From assembly GCF_029639405.1 (NCBI RefSeq), contig NZ_CP121274.1:1302001-1366000 (forward strand): 64,000 bases of DNA. The letters are read 5' to 3'. The stretch comes from Microbacterium proteolyticum. GTDB lineage: Bacteria > Actinomycetota > Actinomycetes > Actinomycetales > Microbacteriaceae. Made by a program: the position numbers and the translations under genes. Each line of letters opens with the position of its first letter. Positions within the stretch are counted from its first letter, which is position 1. Under the pieces are notes generated by a model that ran no database searches, was not told the DNA's origin, and saw only the letters and a list, made by a program, of their open reading frames with translations. Shown piece after piece: positions 35,362-44,401 of the stretch.

Positions 35362-35655
35362 CAAGGATTGCCATCTCTCACCATGACGTCATGCGGGTCG
35401 TTTCGTCGAATGCTGCCGACGACGACATCGCACGAGCGACCGACTATTGGGTTTCGCACGCCTCCCCGCTCCGTGGTCCCTGCTGTGCATCGCGAGGATC
35501 GCGCCGCCGGCCGCTGGTGAAGCGCCGCTGAGCGTTCGGACGAGAGGCGGACGAAGTCCTGCCCCGCACCTCCCGTCAGCCAGCGGTCGCGTCACCTTCG
35601 TGTCGTTCGCCTCTGGAAGGTTGCCGCCGTCTGAGCAACCAAGGAGCGAATCAGC
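35362..35655. other. gap without a convincing gene
   Basis: A short plus-strand frame encodes LPAPWSLL, also present near the VanZ C-terminus, and the DNA around 35460 matches that part of the VanZ gene at roughly 22 of 26 positions, so a decayed duplicate is possible. A palindrome ATGACGTCAT lies at 35381-35390. The right end provides AAGGAG for the secreted protein. Confidence 0.4.
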
Positions 35656-36966
35656 ATGAGAATCAAGTGGACGGCGCTCGTCGCCGCAGTCGGAATCGTC
35701 GTCGCCGCCGTCGGCGTCCCCGCCGGGGCGGCCTACGCCGGCAGTGGCACGACGAAGCTGGGGGTCTACGAGCTATCGGTGACACCCAACGGCTCGGCCG
35801 TGTTCGACAAGGCCGGAGTGGCGGGAACGATGAAGTTCAAGACCGCCCCCAGCTCGCAGATCCCGACCGTGGAGGCACGGGCGGGCGAGACCGAGCAGTA
35901 CTACCTCACCCTTCCGGGTGGCCTCGAGTTCGCATCCGGCGCCGAACGCTCCGGGATCTGCGTGCCCACGCCCGGGATCGTGACGATCGCCTGCCGGATG
36001 GACCCGGATCGCCGGCACTTCTACATCGACTTCACCTGGAAGGGCACGATCCAGCGCTCCGCGTCGCCCGATCCGCGGATCTCGTTCCCGGTCGTCTCGA
36101 CGGGGCGCATCACGGGAACGGCGCGGGCGATCTACAAGCCGGTGCCCAACGTCCGAACCGAAGCGCCGTGCACCACGGCCGCCGTGCCCGCGGACGCCGA
36201 GCCCGAGGCCTTCGACGTCATCAAAGCCCTGGCGAAGGCCTACCCGAATCAGAATCTGAACACCGACGATCTCGTCATGAACGTGCGGTCTGCGCGGATC
36301 CTCGATCAGAAGTTGGAGCAGACGGACAAGGTCGTCGCGAACGCGCTCGATGCCGACAACAGGACCGCCGACAAGCAGACCTGGTCCACGCGGAGCAGGA
36401 CCGAGACCGTGACGTCCACCGCGACGGTGACCAATGAGCACAAGGCGTCGACCGCGGGGAAGGTGGGCAACAGCTTCAAGATCACGATCATGGAGATCTT
36501 CGAGACCTCCGTGAGCTGGGAGCTCGGATTCTCGGCGGAGAACTCGAACTCGACCACCGAGACCAAGACCAAGACCGAATCGGTGACGTATCCGTCGCAG
36601 ACGCTGATCGTCCCGCCGAACTACCACGGCAAGATCGACTACATGCTCACGAAGGGGCGCGCCACCGGCAAGATCGAGTCGATCGGGGAGTTCGGTGGAA
36701 AGATCGGCATCTCCAACTGCGACGGATCGAACTGGCGCACCATCGGCGTCGGTGAAGCCTTCCGCAAGGCCTCGGGATTCCTGCCGTCGTGGGTGCATCC
36801 TGACGGAACGTTCACGTGGATGTCGCGGTTCACCGCAGACGCCGCGGCGAAGGAGTTCATCAGCGCCGAGACCTGGCCGATCCCCGGCACTTCGGCATCC
36901 AAGAAGGCGCAGAAGTCGCTCAAGGTCGTGAAGAACAACGCGGACGTCACCCTGAACAAGCGGTAG
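35656..36966 (+). CDS. secreted protein resembling aerolysin/ETX-MTX2 pore-forming toxins
   Basis: A 436-residue protein with a Sec signal peptide (cleavage near AYA-28). Residues about 225-345 are a long Thr/Ser-rich alternating beta region: TETVTSTATVTNEH, a more hydrophobic KITIMEIFETSVSWELGF, NSTTETKTKTESVTY, then PSQTLIVPPN (Pro313 onward) and KIDYMLTKGRATGKI. This order, with a Ser/Thr-flanked amphipathic hairpin followed by the PSQ-x-VPP strand, is characteristic of the aerolysin/ETX-MTX2 beta-pore-forming fold. The N-terminal 200 residues have no recognised receptor domain. AAGGAG precedes the ATG. It is convergent with the GH91 gene and unlikely to belong to the inulin pathway. A beta-rich secreted scaffold without toxicity is the alternative. 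Confidence 0.6.
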   Translation: MRIKWTALVAAVGIVVAAVGVPAGAAYAGSGTTKLGVYELSVTPNGSAVFDKAGVAGTMKFKTAPSSQIPTVEARAGETEQYYLTLPGGLEFASGAERSGICVPTPGIVTIACRMDPDRRHFYIDFTWKGTIQRSASPDPRISFPVVSTGRITGTARAIYKPVPNVRTEAPCTTAAVPADAEPEAFDVIKALAKAYPNQNLNTDDLVMNVRSARILDQKLEQTDKVVANALDADNRTADKQTWSTRSRTETVTSTATVTNEHKASTAGKVGNSFKITIMEIFETSVSWELGFSAENSNSTTETKTKTESVTYPSQTLIVPPNYHGKIDYMLTKGRATGKIESIGEFGGKIGISNCDGSNWRTIGVGEAFRKASGFLPSWVHPDGTFTWMSRFTADAAAKEFISAETWPIPGTSASKKAQKSLKVVKNNADVTLNKR

Positions 36967-36986
36967 CCCTTGCCCTGGAGGACGGA

Positions 36987-37029
36987 GATCGACCCCCGCG
37001 CCGGGCTGTGCTCTGCGCGGGGGTCGATC
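36987..37029. terminator. strong bidirectional hairpin terminator
   Basis: Perfect 15-bp stem GATCGACCCCCGCGC / complement with a 13-nt loop, exactly between the convergent toxin-like and GH91 genes. Confidence 0.75.
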
Positions 37030-37048
37030 CTCGCTGCCGTGACGTCGC

Positions 37049-38260
37049 TCAGGGCGTCGCGCGGAAGCCGTAGGTCGCCGCGCCGAGTGCCTGGAACTCG
37101 GCCGTCGTGCCGGAATCCAGGACCTTGGTGTTCGTCGTGCTCCCATCGAGCACCGCCGACCGGACGGCGACGTTCGCGGCGTGGTGGTTCATCGCCAGGT
37201 AGTTGTTGCTCCCCGATTTCACCAGGACCATCGTCGGAGCCGCACCCGAGGGCAGGACGTTCGCCGGCGGGACGTCGAACGAGAAATGGTTCGTGACCAC
37301 GGTGTTCCCGCTGCCGCGCAGGTGGATCAGCCCGAAGAGGTCGTCCTGCGGGGCGGGGACGCTCTGGAACGGCGGGAAGCTCTCGCGGTTGCGCAGGAAG
37401 TGGTTGCTGCTGATCAGGTTGTTGTCGCAGGTGCCCTCGGTCGTGATCATGCCGGAGAAGAAGCTGTGCAGGCGGTTCGCCGTGACGCTGCTGTTCCCGC
37501 AGTTCTTCAGGTGGACGCTGCTCTTGCCGCGAGGGAACACATTGTTGCCCGAGATGAGCAGACCGAAGTGGCCCTCGGCGAAGATCGAGAACCCGTAGGG
37601 CCCCGCGCCGACGAGGTTGCCGCTGACGAGGCTGGCCTGTCCGGATGCGACGAGCTCGATGCAGCTGCCGCACTCGGCGATGAAGTTGTTCGTCACCGCC
37701 AGCGCGTCGGCGCCCGTGATGACGAGCCCGCGCTGCAGGTACACCAGGCCCATCCCGGCAATCCGCAGGGAGTCGGTGTCGCTGGTGGAGCGGATGCCGA
37801 TCTTGCCGTTGGTGTAGCTGTTCTGGTTCGGCGTGAATGAGACGCCGTCGAGGCAGAAGTCGATGAACTCGATCGAGCTCAGTCGCGGCGATCCGGAGCG
37901 CTGGATGAGGAACGCCTCGGCGTTGCCGTCGGTGTTCTCGACGCGGATCCGGCTGCCGCCGGGGAAGATCTCCCACCACGACGACGTGTCGCCCGCGTTG
38001 TACCGGATGCTCGACGAGGTGAAACCGTGGCCCGAGCCCTTGATCTGCAGGTAGCTGATGTCGATGACGGCGCGGGTCTTGAGCGAGTAGTCGCCCGGCG
38101 GGATGTAGATCACCGCTCCGGGCTTCGACGCCTGGGAGGTCTGCGTCGACTTGATGTCGGCGATGATGCTGTTGATCACGGCGCCGATGTCGGTGGAGGC
38201 CGTGATCGTCGGTGCGGAGGGGATCGTCCAGGTCGTCACGTCGTAGATGGTCGAGGGCAT
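37049..38260 (-). CDS. GH91 inulin fructotransferase (DFA-forming)
   Basis: A 403-residue right-handed beta-helix protein of family GH91. It shows the family hallmarks YDVTTW at the start, PGAVIYIPPGDY, GSGHGFTSSSIR, FIAECGSCIEL and, near the end, VLVKSGSNNYLA. Asp185 and Glu196, 11 residues apart, match the catalytic pair of characterised inulin fructotransferases, which cut terminal difructose units from inulin as difructose anhydride (DFA I or III) without hydrolysis. The ATG has AGGAG 6 bases upstream and gives a mature-like protein with no signal peptide; a Tat signal is encoded in the separate frame just before it. Which anhydride is formed cannot be read from sequence. Confidence 0.88.
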   Translation of the reverse strand: MPSTIYDVTTWTIPSAPTITASTDIGAVINSIIADIKSTQTSQASKPGAVIYIPPGDYSLKTRAVIDISYLQIKGSGHGFTSSSIRYNAGDTSSWWEIFPGGSRIRVENTDGNAEAFLIQRSGSPRLSSIEFIDFCLDGVSFTPNQNSYTNGKIGIRSTSDTDSLRIAGMGLVYLQRGLVITGADALAVTNNFIAECGSCIELVASGQASLVSGNLVGAGPYGFSIFAEGHFGLLISGNNVFPRGKSSVHLKNCGNSSVTANRLHSFFSGMITTEGTCDNNLISSNHFLRNRESFPPFQSVPAPQDDLFGLIHLRGSGNTVVTNHFSFDVPPANVLPSGAAPTMVLVKSGSNNYLAMNHHAANVAVRSAVLDGSTTNTKVLDSGTTAEFQALGAATYGFRATP

Positions 38261-38291
38261 GTCGGCTCCTTCGCCGTTCGGGTCGTTCGCT

Positions 38292-38510
38292 TCAGAGCAC
38301 GCCGAGCAGCGTGCGGTGGGGTCGTGGGGGTGGCGTGTTCGCGGCGGCGGGGGCTGCTGCGCCGGCCGTGGGTGCCGCGACGGCGGGGCGGGCGCCCCAG
38401 GTGCCGACGGCGCCGGCCGCGAGGGCGATGGTGAGGAACCCCCGCCGGGTGAGTCCGCCCGCGGAGGCGGTGGCCGTCGGCGCGAGTCGGCGTGAGCGTA
38501 TGCGGGTCAT
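38292..38510 (-). CDS. orphan Tat signal peptide ORF before GH91
   Basis: A 72-residue frame with AAGGAG just before its ATG. It encodes a textbook Tat signal peptide: basic start, twin arginine in TRRGFLTIAL (residues 21-30), hydrophobic core, and AVA cleavage near residue 46, followed by an Ala/Pro linker. It then stops 31 bases before the GH91 ATG and is in a different frame. Related GH91 enzymes carry such a signal on the same chain, so this may be the split N-terminus of the enzyme (one-base frameshift), or a separately made peptide. The frame of GH91 is open upstream of its ATG (SEANDPNGEGAD), which supports a former fusion. Confidence 0.65.
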   Translation of the reverse strand: MTRIRSRRLAPTATASAGGLTRRGFLTIALAAGAVGTWGARPAVAAPTAGAAAPAAANTPPPRPHRTLLGVL

Positions 38511-38523
38511 GGTTCTCCTTCGA

Positions 38524-38675
38524 GCCAAATGGATTTGGCATGCAGCCTCGAGGCGAGAGTAGAACGGGCTCGCGGGGCGGGCAAGCGCCAAAGACTTTGG
38601 CCTCCGGCCGCGCTTGACGGGTGCGGCATACGGCCGTTAGCTTCGTGCCAAGACGATTTGCCAAAACGTATTGGC
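38524..38675. promoter_or_regulatory. divergent promoter with three LacI-type operators
   Basis: Between the Tat/GH91 pair and the sugar importer are three inverted repeats of one design: GCCAAAT-GG-ATTTGGC (38524-38539), GCCAAAG-A-CTTTGGC (38587-38601) and GCCAA-N6-TTGGC (38660-38675). A fourth, weaker word overlaps the last. The LacI regulator encoded at 43310 is the probable binder; spacing would allow looping and joint control of both directions. Confidence 0.65.
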
Positions 38676-38725
38676 GGAGACTCCCACCCGCACTTTCCCG
38701 AATCACTCACGAAGGAGTCGAAGTG

Positions 38726-40048
38726 ATGAAGCTTCGCACGCAACAGCAGACCGGACTCGTCCGGCGCGCGATCGGACCGCTCGCCGTCGTGGCGGCCGCG
38801 GCCGTCGTCCTCACCGGATGCGGTGCCGGCGGCGGCACCGGTGCAGCCGAGGAGGATTCCACCCTCACCGTCGTCGTGGAGGGCGGCGGCAAGGCCGAGC
38901 TCCAGCCGATCGCCGACCTCTACAAGAAGGAGAAGGGCACCGACGTCACGCTCGTCGAGCTGCCCTACGACGGCCTGTACGACCGCATCCAGTCCGAACT
39001 CCAGGCCGGCACGCCGTCGTTCGACGTCGCCGCCCTGGATGCCATCTGGCTCCCGGCCTTCGCTCCGGGTCTCGCCCCCCTCGACGACCTGTTCACGGAC
39101 GACGTGAAGAACGATCTCTTCGACGGTCTCGTGGGGGAGTCGCAGGTCGACGGGAAGCACATCGGGATGCCGGTGTGGACGAACTCCGAGATCCTCTTCT
39201 ACCGCACCGACCTGTTCGAGGACGCCACCAACAAGGCCGACTTCCAGGCGAAGTACGGCTACCCGCTGGCCGCCCCCACCACGTGGGAGCAGTACCGCGA
39301 CGTCGCCGAATTCTTCACCCGTGACACCGATGGCGATGGAACCGTCGACCTCTACGGCACCGACGTGAAGGGCGCCGTCGAGACCGAGTGGCTCGCCACC
39401 GTCTCGCAGGCCGGGGAGTCGCAGATGGTCCTCGACCCCTCGAGCGGCGACGTCACCATCGACGACGCGAAGCACAAGGCGGCTCTCGACTTCTACATCA
39501 GCCTGCTGCCGTACGCGCCGTCCGGTGCCGCCCAGCTCGACTGGGCCGGGGCGCAGAACCTCTTTTACCAGGGCAAACTCGCCATGATGCGCTTCTGGGG
39601 CCACGCCTACCGGCAGACTCCGGCGGATTCGCCCGTGAAGGACTCCATCGGCGTCGCGCCCATGATCGGCGGACCCGGGGGAGTGGCCGGGGTTCCCGGC
39701 GCCTGGTACCTGTCGGTGCCCGCGAGCGGGACGAAGCAGGATGCCGCGAAGGACTTCATCGCGTTCGCGTACGAGCACAACGACCTCGCCGCCGACACGT
39801 CGCTGGGACTCGTCGCCCGCAAGAGCGCGTTCGAGTCGAAGGCCGACGTCGCCGGGTTCGAGAACTACGGGGCCCTCGTGAAGACCCTCGAAGCTCCCGG
39901 CTCCGCGCCCCGCCCGGCGACGCCGGAGTGGCAGGAGATCGTCGACTCGGTGCTCGTGCCGATGCTGCAGAAGGCCGTCGAGCCGGGAGCGGACACCGCC
40001 AAGCTCCTCTCCGACGCCAAGACCCAGATCCAGTCGATCGTCAACTGA
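38726..40048 (+). CDS. sugar ABC transporter binding lipoprotein
   Basis: A 440-residue family 1 (MalE/UgpB-type) solute-binding protein with a lipoprotein signal ending in LTGC (Cys32). Its position between GH91 enzymes suggests it binds difructose anhydride or short fructans released outside the cell. ATG is chosen (AGGAG 8 bases upstream); a GTG one codon earlier is equally possible. First gene of the import-degradation operon. Pectin or other oligosaccharides are less likely given the neighbours. Confidence 0.88.
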   Translation: MKLRTQQQTGLVRRAIGPLAVVAAAAVVLTGCGAGGGTGAAEEDSTLTVVVEGGGKAELQPIADLYKKEKGTDVTLVELPYDGLYDRIQSELQAGTPSFDVAALDAIWLPAFAPGLAPLDDLFTDDVKNDLFDGLVGESQVDGKHIGMPVWTNSEILFYRTDLFEDATNKADFQAKYGYPLAAPTTWEQYRDVAEFFTRDTDGDGTVDLYGTDVKGAVETEWLATVSQAGESQMVLDPSSGDVTIDDAKHKAALDFYISLLPYAPSGAAQLDWAGAQNLFYQGKLAMMRFWGHAYRQTPADSPVKDSIGVAPMIGGPGGVAGVPGAWYLSVPASGTKQDAAKDFIAFAYEHNDLAADTSLGLVARKSAFESKADVAGFENYGALVKTLEAPGSAPRPATPEWQEIVDSVLVPMLQKAVEPGADTAKLLSDAKTQIQSIVN

Positions 40049-40070
40049 CGATCCCGTTCGAAAGCACCCC

Positions 40071-41051
40071 GTGGAGACCATCGCTCCTCCCGCCCGCGAC
40101 GGGGTGGCCCCGGCCGCCCCGTCGCGGGACGTGCCGGCGGCCCCGCGTCGGCGCCGCAGCAAGGACGCCGGAGACCGGCGCTTCGCCCTGGCCCTCATGG
40201 CCCCGGCAGCGCTGTTTCTCGCTGTGTTCGTGCTGTGGCCGCTCGTCCGCTTCGTCTACGACAGCTTCTTCGAGATCTCGCCGTTCGCGGGAGCCGGTCG
40301 CACATTCGTCGGGCTCGCCAACTACGCCGCGGCCTTCGGGTCCGAGACGTTCCAGTCGGCATCGATGCGCACGGTGGTCTACACGGTCGTCGTGGTGACG
40401 GCGGAGTTCGTCCTGGGACTCGCCGTCGCCCTGCTCTTCACCGCTCTCGGACGTCGGTCAGCGGTCTTCCGCACGATCTTCATGTATCCGCTCATGATCG
40501 CCCCCGTCGTCGCGGGGCTCCTGTGGCGTTTCCTGCTCATCGACAACTTCGGCATCGTCAACGAGCTGCTCACCCGTGTCGGCATCCTCTCGGATCCGAG
40601 CCAGATCGCGTGGCTGAGCGATCCGCGCATCGCCCTGTTCTCGGTGGCGGTGCCGGACATCTGGCTGACGACGTCGTTCATCACGCTCGTGCTGTTCGCG
40701 GGACTGCAGAACATCCCGGGCGACGTCATCGAAGCCGCCCGCATCGACGGGGCGCGCTACCCCCGCATCCTGTTCAGCATCATCCTTCCGCTGCTGCGGC
40801 CTGTGATCGCCGTGGCCCTGATCGTCCGCGGCATCGACGCGGCGCGGGCGTTCGACATCATCCTCATCCAGACCGACGGTGGGCCGCAGAACAGCACCAC
40901 CACCCTCAGCCTGCTGATCTACCGCACGATGACGCGCTTCGGCGACCCGGGCCTGGCGAGCGCGATGGGCACGGTCTACCTCGTGGCCATGCTCGCCGTC
41001 GCGATCGCGGCCGTCCTGCTCATCTGGCGTCCCGGAGGTACCGCGCGATGA
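40071..41051 (+). CDS. sugar ABC transporter permease (MalF-type)
   Basis: A 326-residue permease with a 40-residue Pro/Arg-rich N-terminus, six helices and the cytoplasmic EAA motif (EAARIDGARY) that contacts the ATPase. Partner of the following permease, which it overlaps by 4 bases. No ATPase gene is present in the locus, so a shared MsiK-type ATPase elsewhere probably energises it, as is usual in actinobacteria. Confidence 0.9.
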   Translation: METIAPPARDGVAPAAPSRDVPAAPRRRRSKDAGDRRFALALMAPAALFLAVFVLWPLVRFVYDSFFEISPFAGAGRTFVGLANYAAAFGSETFQSASMRTVVYTVVVVTAEFVLGLAVALLFTALGRRSAVFRTIFMYPLMIAPVVAGLLWRFLLIDNFGIVNELLTRVGILSDPSQIAWLSDPRIALFSVAVPDIWLTTSFITLVLFAGLQNIPGDVIEAARIDGARYPRILFSIILPLLRPVIAVALIVRGIDAARAFDIILIQTDGGPQNSTTTLSLLIYRTMTRFGDPGLASAMGTVYLVAMLAVAIAAVLLIWRPGGTAR

Positions 41052-41884
41052 ACCCCCTCGAAACGGTCGGCCGCAGCCGCGTGGTGCTGTGGGCTCTGCT
41101 CGCCGTCGCCGTCGCCCTGTACGGCTTCCCTTTCCTTTACCTCCTCCTGACGTCGTTCAAGACCCCGTTGGATGCCATCGCCGTCCCGCCCACGGTCCTC
41201 CCCGGCGTCTGGACGCTCGAGAACTACGTCTCGGCGCTGTCGCGCGCGGGAGTGCCGGCCGCCCTGGTCAACAGCGTGGTGACCGCGGTGATCTCGACCG
41301 CCCTGTCGCTCCTGTTGGCCGTACCGGCGGCCTACGCGATCACGCGGTTCCGCACACCGAGCGGTCGCGTGTTCATCCTCGCGGCCCTCGTGACCCGCAT
41401 GGTTCCGACCATCGCCGTCGGAGCGCCTCTCATCGAGGTGATGCGATCGCTGGGCCTCACCGACACCTCGTTCGGGCTGGCCCTCGCGCACACGACGATC
41501 TCGCTGCCGTTGTCGATCTGGCTCATGGCCAGCTTCTTCGAGGCGGTGCCCGATGAGCTGGGCGAGGCCGCCGAGGTCGACGGGTGCTCGCGACTCCAGG
41601 CGATGGTGCGCGTCGTGCTGCCCGTGGTGTCCGGGGGGCTCGCGGTCACGGCGATCTTCGCGTTCCTCGCCTCGTGGAACGAGTTCCTGTTCGCGCTGCT
41701 GCTCACCTCCGTGCGAGCGCAGACGACGCCCGTCGTCATCGCGAACTTCCAGACCCAGTTCGGCCTCGACTGGGGTGGCATGACCGCGCTGGCGACGGTC
41801 TACTCGGTTCCCGTCATCCTGCTCACGCTGTTCCTCCAGCGGCACATCGTCGCCGGTCTCACCCTGGGTGCTGTGAAGGGCTGA
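41048..41884 (+). CDS. sugar ABC transporter permease (MalG-type)
   Basis: A 278-residue permease with six helices and EAA motif (EAAEVDGCSR). It forms the channel with the preceding permease. Its stop is followed at once by the cytosolic GH91 gene, consistent with direct use of the imported sugar. Confidence 0.9.
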   Translation: MNPLETVGRSRVVLWALLAVAVALYGFPFLYLLLTSFKTPLDAIAVPPTVLPGVWTLENYVSALSRAGVPAALVNSVVTAVISTALSLLLAVPAAYAITRFRTPSGRVFILAALVTRMVPTIAVGAPLIEVMRSLGLTDTSFGLALAHTTISLPLSIWLMASFFEAVPDELGEAAEVDGCSRLQAMVRVVLPVVSGGLAVTAIFAFLASWNEFLFALLLTSVRAQTTPVVIANFQTQFGLDWGGMTALATVYSVPVILLTLFLQRHIVAGLTLGAVKG

Positions 41885-41915
41885 CATGGCACTCGCAGAT
41901 AAGGAGAACTCGCCG

Positions 41916-43298
41916 ATGCCTCCGCGCAACAACCGCTACGACGTGACCGAATGGCCCCATGGCGACGCCGCTCAGGACATCGGCGCGGTGATCAACGACA
42001 TCCTGCGCGACGTCAAGGAGCGCCAGCAGGGGGCCGACGTCGAGGACGGCGGTCGTCCCGGAGCCGTCATCCAGATCCCGCCGGGCGACTACCGCCTGCG
42101 AACGCAGGTGGTCATCGACCTCAGCTTCGTGCGCATCGAGGGGGCGGGGCACGGGTTCACGTCCTCCAGCATCCGGTTCAACGTCCCCGAGTCCGAGTGG
42201 GCGGGGTTGCACGAGCTGTGGCCGGGCGGAAGCCGGGTCATGGTCGATCTCGTGAACATGCAGTCGGACGACGAGGCATCCGGAGCCGCGTTCCTCGTGG
42301 CGCGCACGGGCAGCCCGCGGATCAGCTCGGTGGAGTTCAGCGGTTTCTGCATCGACGGTCTGCATTTCACCGCTCCCGGACCCGACGACAATGTGGAGAA
42401 CTCCTACGTCAACGGCAAGACCGGGATCTTCGTCCGGGATGCCAACGACTCCTTCCGCGTGAACGGGATGGGGTTCGTGTACCTCGAGAACGCGCTCACC
42501 ATCTACAACGCCGACGCGCTGTCGATCCACGACAACTTCATCGCCGAGTGCGGGAGCTGCGTGGAGCTGCGCGGGTGGGGGCAGGCGTCGAAGATCACCG
42601 ACAACCTCATCGGCGCGGGGTTCGCGGGCCATTCCATCTACGCCGAGAATCACGGCGGTCTGCTCATCACCGCCAACAACGTCTTCCCGCGCGGGTCCAG
42701 CAGCGTCTCGCTCCACGCGGTGACACGGTCGAGCGTCACGAACAACCGCTTGCACTCGTTCTACCCCGGCATGGTGGTCCTGGCGGCCGGCAGTTCCGAG
42801 AACCTCGTGGCATCCAATCACTTCCTGCGCGACCACGAGCCCTGGACCCCGTTCCTCGGGGTGGAGGGACGCTACGACGACGCGTTCGGCCTCGTGAACG
42901 TCGACGGTGCCGGCAACTCGATCATCGGCAACCACTTCTCCGAGGTCGTCGCAGCGTCACGGGTCCGGCCGGACGGTGCGGCGCCCGTGATCGTCCGACT
43001 GGCCGCGGGCCGCGGCAACCGGGTGTCCGACAATCACGTCGTTGCCTCCGACGTCGACCCGGGCTCACAGGATTCGGCATTCGAGGCGCAGGTCGAGGCG
43101 TTGCTGTCGACCGCGGAGGCACGGCCGCTCGCGGTGGTCGCGGTGCGCGTGGACGCGGCATCCACCGGCAACACGATCCTCGACTCCGGGACCGAGGACG
43201 AAGTGGACGCCGACCTCACGGTCAATGCGGTCCGCTTCACACCCGCCGTCCGGACGTCGCACAGCACCGTGCCGGGGCAGAAGATGGTACGAACGTGA
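41916..43298 (+). CDS. cytosolic GH91 enzyme, probable DFA hydrolase
   Basis: A 460-residue GH91 protein related to the one at 37 kb (YDVTEW, PGAVIQIPPGDY, GAGHGFTSSSIRFN, FIAECGSCVEL) but with no signal peptide and about 57 residues longer. The catalytic pair is Asp200 and Glu211. Intracellular GH91 members include DFA III hydrolase (DFA-IIIase), which opens difructose anhydride III to inulobiose; its place after the importer fits that role. The ATG with AAGGAG 9 bases upstream is chosen over one 30 bases earlier. It could alternatively be a second fructotransferase. Confidence 0.82.
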   Translation: MPPRNNRYDVTEWPHGDAAQDIGAVINDILRDVKERQQGADVEDGGRPGAVIQIPPGDYRLRTQVVIDLSFVRIEGAGHGFTSSSIRFNVPESEWAGLHELWPGGSRVMVDLVNMQSDDEASGAAFLVARTGSPRISSVEFSGFCIDGLHFTAPGPDDNVENSYVNGKTGIFVRDANDSFRVNGMGFVYLENALTIYNADALSIHDNFIAECGSCVELRGWGQASKITDNLIGAGFAGHSIYAENHGGLLITANNVFPRGSSSVSLHAVTRSSVTNNRLHSFYPGMVVLAAGSSENLVASNHFLRDHEPWTPFLGVEGRYDDAFGLVNVDGAGNSIIGNHFSEVVAASRVRPDGAAPVIVRLAAGRGNRVSDNHVVASDVDPGSQDSAFEAQVEALLSTAEARPLAVVAVRVDAASTGNTILDSGTEDEVDADLTVNAVRFTPAVRTSHSTVPGQKMVRT

Positions 43299-43309
43299 GG
43301 GGGGCGACG

Positions 43310-44356
43310 ATGACCGAGACGCGGCTGACCGAGAAGACGGCGGGGATCCGTGACGTCGCCGCGCGCGCCGGGGTGTCGCAGACCACCGTCTCGCACGTGC
43401 TCAACGCCACCCCGCACACCCGGGTCAGCGAAGAGACCGCCGCTCGTGTGCGCGTCGCGGCGGAGGAACTCGGCTACCGTCCGAACCGCCTGGCCCGTGG
43501 CCTGCGCACGCAGGCGTCGGAGATGATCGGACTCCTCACCGAGGAGATCGCGACCACCCCGCACGCCGGTCGCATCATCCTCGGGGCGCAGGAGGAGGCG
43601 AGCCGCCACAACCTCACACTGGCGATCATCAACTCCGAGCTGAACCCCGATCCGGAGGTCCCCCCGGTGCAGGTGCAGGCGTTCCTCGACCGCCAGGTCG
43701 ACGGCATCATCTACGCCACCGTCTACCACGACGAGATCGTCGCGCCCGAAAACCTCTCCGCCCGCCCGGCCGTTCTCATCGGCGCGCGCGACAGCTCCGG
43801 CATCCTGCCCGCCGTCCTCCCCGACGAACGCGCCGGGGCCGTGGCGGTCGTCGAGATGCTCGTCGCGCGGGGGCACCGCCGCATCGCCTTCGCCGCGAGC
43901 GCCGAAGACGTCCCGGCCACCCGCGGCCGCCTCGGTGGCTACCTCGAGGCGATGGCCGCGGCGGGGCTGCCCACCGAGGGGTTGGTCGCCGAGGGGAGCT
44001 CCGACGCCCGCGGCGGCTACACCGCCACGAACGCCCTCCTGGATGCCGGCCCTACGGCGCTGTTCTGCTACAACGACCGGATGGCGATGGGCGCCTACCG
44101 GGCAGCCGGGGAATGCGGGCTGTCGATCCCCGGCGACCTGTCGGTGGTCGGGTTCGACGACCAGGCGCCGATCCCCGAAAGCTTGTTCCCGCCCCTGACC
44201 ACCGTCGCCCTCCCGCACTACGAGATGGGGGCGTGGGCCGTCGACGCGTTGTACGCCGTCGTCAGCGGGTCCGGCGAGCGGGCGACATCCTTCGCGCCGA
44301 CACTGCTGCCGTGCCCGCTCGTCGAGCGCGAGTCGGTTGCGGCGCCCCGAGCCTGA
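43310..44356 (+). CDS. LacI-family repressor of the inulin/DFA locus
   Basis: A 348-residue LacI regulator. The helix-turn-helix begins at GIRDVAARAGVSQTTVSHVLN (about residues 12-32), with a hinge GYRPNRLARGLRTQ and a periplasmic-binding-like sensor domain. It lies inside the operon and probably binds the GCCAAA/TTTGGC sites between the two divergent promoters, releasing them in the presence of DFA or a fructose derivative (inference). Confidence 0.88.
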   Translation: MTETRLTEKTAGIRDVAARAGVSQTTVSHVLNATPHTRVSEETAARVRVAAEELGYRPNRLARGLRTQASEMIGLLTEEIATTPHAGRIILGAQEEASRHNLTLAIINSELNPDPEVPPVQVQAFLDRQVDGIIYATVYHDEIVAPENLSARPAVLIGARDSSGILPAVLPDERAGAVAVVEMLVARGHRRIAFAASAEDVPATRGRLGGYLEAMAAAGLPTEGLVAEGSSDARGGYTATNALLDAGPTALFCYNDRMAMGAYRAAGECGLSIPGDLSVVGFDDQAPIPESLFPPLTTVALPHYEMGAWAVDALYAVVSGSGERATSFAPTLLPCPLVERESVAAPRA

Positions 44357-44401
44357 CCTTCCCCCCTCCCCCTTCCGGGACCCTTCCTTCGGAGACCCTC
44401 C

